A stretch of 57,301 nt of DNA. Origin: Oxalobacteraceae bacterium (GTDB lineage: Bacteria > Pseudomonadota > Gammaproteobacteria > Burkholderiales > Burkholderiaceae_D). This document shows, in pieces, positions 55,343 through 57,301 of this stretch. The stretch spans positions 1 to 57,301 of the forward strand of contig JAHFQV010000012.1 in the NCBI GenBank assembly GCA_023259175.1. The letters are read 5' to 3'. The translations under genes were made by a program, and so were the position numbers. How positions within the stretch are numbered: the first letter of the stretch is position 1; every line of letters starts with the position of its first letter. Below the pieces are notes generated by a model. That model saw only the letters and a list, made by a program, of their open reading frames with translations, made no database searches and was not told the DNA's origin.

Positions 55343-55933
55343 ATGAAGAAGCATGTTAGAGCTCAAGCGGGTACGACCTTGTTAGAAGTGATGGTTTCGG
55401 TCGTGGTGCTTGCTATTGGTTTATTAGGTGTTGCGAGTTTGCAGGTGAACTCGTTGAAATATCAAAAGACAGCAAATCAGAGGATAGAAGCGACTCAGGC
55501 CGCCTATGATATCGCAGAAAGAATGCGTGCGAATTGGGTATTTACTACGGCTAATAGTGGTACAGCCGTGTCGGCTGATGCGCTTTACATCGCCGATCGC
55601 AAACTTAACGAGGACAAGTATCAGCTCGTGGCGACTTATGCCGCTAATCTTGCTGCGGCCGATTCTGCCGTGCCGAATGATTGCACAGTCGTTACTGGCT
55701 GCGATACCAATAAAATTGCAAAAAATGACCTGCAAGATTGGCTGCGAAAATTAAAGCAAAAGTTAATTAACGGGACAGGGATCATTTCTGGGGTGGTAGG
55801 TGCGACGAGTTCGAGTTTTGATGTCACGGTGATGTGGCAGGAGCAGGGTTTTGATGCTAAAGATTCTACTTGTCCAGTTGCAACAAGCGCGCCGGCTGGA
55901 ATTCGGTGCTTCACGGTGAGGGTAACGGTATGA
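55343..55933 (+). CDS. pilV: Type IV pilus modification protein PilV
   Basis: The 196-residue minor prepilin has the N-terminal class III-like signal AGTTLLEVMVSVVVLAIGLL, with the Glu of LLEVM at the pseudopilin position. The segment LGVASLQVNSLKYQ and the following helix EATQAAYDIAERMR are PilV hallmarks. It helps start pilus assembly at the inner membrane. It overlaps pilW by four bases (ATGA). Confidence 0.9.
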   Translation: MKKHVRAQAGTTLLEVMVSVVVLAIGLLGVASLQVNSLKYQKTANQRIEATQAAYDIAERMRANWVFTTANSGTAVSADALYIADRKLNEDKYQLVATYAANLAAADSAVPNDCTVVTGCDTNKIAKNDLQDWLRKLKQKLINGTGIISGVVGATSSSFDVTVMWQEQGFDAKDSTCPVATSAPAGIRCFTVRVTV

Positions 55934-56907
55934 AAATGAGAACTGCATCTTTGTACGTTAGAAGAAAAGGGTCGGGTCGTACACTCGTAGAATTGATGAT
56001 CGCCTTGTCCTTGGGGCTATTCGTCATGCTAGGAATTACCTCATTATTTGCGGCGAATAAAAAATCCTTTACTGTGGCTGACGATAAAGGACGTCTTGAA
56101 GAAGAGGGTAGGCTTGCGCTTAACTTAATGGCCTATCACGTTAGGATGGCGGGTTATGGCAGCTTGACTACACCGAAGGAATCTTATACGGATGATCAAA
56201 ATGGAAATAAGCAAGTCGCAGCCCTGTTTACTAATTTTGGTAATCAAAGTACCGGTGCTTCTGAGAATGCGATTCGCGGTTGCGCGGGCGGTTTTGCCGA
56301 TGCTGCCAAAGATGTTTCTTCAATCGCTTGCGTTGCTGGTACGACATCGGATGCTTTTTTGGTGCGTTATGTGGTCGATCAAGACACTGTAACTTCAGGC
56401 GGCGCAACAGCCACCGATTGTTTGGGTGCTGCCGTGCAATTGTCCCCCGCTATTCCAGAGTCGCCAGGACGGGCAGCGTCACCTGCTTTTTATTTAATTG
56501 AAAATCGGTTTTTTGTTACAAAGAACACGGTTACAGATAATCCCGAACTCTATTGCAAGGGTAACGGAAATACAGCGCTTGGAAGTTCTTTGGCAAATCC
56601 AGAGCAACCTATCGCAGAAAACGTTGAGACAATGAAAATATTGTACGGAATTACGGATGCATCTGCCTCGTCGCAGTACGTTAATCGCTTTGTGACGGCG
56701 GATAAGTTGCTCACCACCGCCGATTGGAATCGCGTGGTTTCTGCGCGTATTTGTTTGGTAGTGCGGTCTCAAAGTGAAAACGTAACCATTTCCAAACAAA
56801 CTTATGTGGATTGTGATGACACTAAGGTCACCGCAGCAGATAAGCGCTTGCGGGGTGTTTTTTCGACGACCATCGCAATCCGTAGTCGTTCAGTGGGGGC
56901 AACATGA
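55930..56907 (+). CDS. pilW: Type IV pilus minor pilin PilW
   Basis: The 325-residue minor pilin starts at ATG 55930 (overlapping pilV stop), with the prepilin-type helix GRTLVELMIALSLGLFVMLG and the usual Glu in LVELM. A long C-terminal domain with repeated small residues fits PilW. A longer upstream frame runs through the pilV coding region and is not used. It overlaps pilX by four bases (ATGA). Confidence 0.9.
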   Translation: MKMRTASLYVRRKGSGRTLVELMIALSLGLFVMLGITSLFAANKKSFTVADDKGRLEEEGRLALNLMAYHVRMAGYGSLTTPKESYTDDQNGNKQVAALFTNFGNQSTGASENAIRGCAGGFADAAKDVSSIACVAGTTSDAFLVRYVVDQDTVTSGGATATDCLGAAVQLSPAIPESPGRAASPAFYLIENRFFVTKNTVTDNPELYCKGNGNTALGSSLANPEQPIAENVETMKILYGITDASASSQYVNRFVTADKLLTTADWNRVVSARICLVVRSQSENVTISKQTYVDCDDTKVTAADKRLRGVFSTTIAIRSRSVGAT

Positions 56908-57301
56908 AACTTTTTAAAATACGTAAGCAGGCCGGTTTTGTGCTGGCTGTGAGTATGATTTTCTTAATTGTGATGACCTTACTTGCAGTGACAGCGATGA
57001 AAAAGGCAACCTTGGAAGAAAAAATCGGCGGAAATTTGCGCGCGCAGAATATGGCATTTCAATCTGCTGAGAAAGCGTTGCGATATTGTGAAAGTGCGAT
57101 TGTATTGACGACTGGTTCTGCAAAGATGTGCACCATGCGATCTGGGAAAGAGAGTTGGGAAGTTCCTGCGACAGTCGAGTTTCCACAGTTGTGGAAGACC
57201 AAGGATAATTGGACAAAAGCGGTGGCTCAAGTTTTGCCCAGTGCTGAAATGAGTGGAGTTGCAAGCGCGCCGCGCTGCATGATAGAGCGTTGGGCTATCC
57301 C
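56904..57301 (+). CDS. pilX: Type IV pilus minor pilin PilX (3' end beyond window)
   Basis: The visible 132 codons start MKLFKIRKQAGFVLAVSMIF with one hydrophobic helix (LAVSMIFLIVMTLLAVTA). The block TLEEKIGGNLRAQNMAFQSA is a strong PilX signature. It overlaps pilW by four bases and runs off the right edge. pilY1 and pilE normally follow in such clusters (inference). Confidence 0.88.
   Translation, partial: MKLFKIRKQAGFVLAVSMIFLIVMTLLAVTAMKKATLEEKIGGNLRAQNMAFQSAEKALRYCESAIVLTTGSAKMCTMRSGKESWEVPATVEFPQLWKTKDNWTKAVAQVLPSAEMSGVASAPRCMIERWAI

Overview
This window reads as a chromosomal stretch of a betaproteobacterium of the order Burkholderiales, most like the Oxalobacteraceae (inference). The support is gene order and protein type: exbB-exbD-lpxK-Trm112-kdsB-adk, hemC-hemD-hemX-hemY, fkpB-ispH, rpmB-rpmG with radC, and a pilV-pilW-pilX set. 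I see no rRNA, tRNA, CRISPR array, prophage or transposase gene. Most of the window is housekeeping. The unusual material lies between genes.

Layout. 1-4.8 kb: the 5' part of a DEAD-box RNA helicase gene (minus strand, runs off the left edge), then a molybdate uptake operon modA-molbindin-modB-modC with a terminator. 4.9-10.7 kb: fabI, a long gene-free stretch with a perfect FNR-type palindrome, then tonB-exbB-exbD-exbD and a TPR protein. 10.8-20.5 kb: mltD, an exported amidohydrolase, an ABCB-type exporter, a DUF808 membrane protein, a NatAB-like ABC pair and an M28 peptidase. 20.6-23 kb: sodB and xseA. 23.0-23.9 kb: a 0.9-kb non-coding region with a DnaA-box-like cluster. 23.9-32.8 kb: a second exbB-exbD, lpxK, a Trm112-like gene, kdsB, adk, a membrane pyrophosphatase, an SDR dehydrogenase and a patatin. 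32.8-38.8 kb: a small exported Cys-containing protein, an orphan barstar, purN, rsmB, an MscS channel and a fatty-acid desaturase. 38.9-44 kb: rpmG-rpmB-radC, fkpB-ispH, a YcaQ-type glycosylase and trpS. 44-50.3 kb: hemCDXY, ppa and a Ser/Thr kinase. 50.4-57.3 kb: a FemAB-like acyltransferase, nadE, glnB, and minor pseudopilins (one FimT/GspH on the minus strand, then FimT-PilV-PilW-PilX, the last cut by the right edge).

Two signals stand out. (1) Four copies of a 218-226 bp element sit between genes. Each has near-identical inverted ends of about 20 bp, is flanked by TA on both sides, and can fold into two internal hairpins, one of them very long. This matches the architecture of an IS630/mariner-type MITE, like the Correia elements of Neisseria. 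One copy supplies the last base of a stop codon, one lies inside the lpxK-kdsB operon, and one separates ppa from its terminator. The most diverged copy has a compensatory base-pair change in the long hairpin. (2) Between xseA and exbB, three exact TTATCCACA 9-mers and two one-mismatch copies occur within 485 bp, four of them spaced 150-170 bp apart. Two lie in a 34-bp direct repeat. This is an origin-like or DnaA-titration-like locus with no dnaA gene nearby.

Working together: envelope biogenesis (lpxK, kdsB, fabI, mltD, desaturase), TonB/Tol-type energy transduction (two ExbB/ExbD sets), molybdate import, haem precursor synthesis and pyrophosphate handling (soluble Ppa plus membrane HppA) are all represented. 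Start codons were moved from the longest possible ORF to ribosome-binding-site-supported positions where noted.
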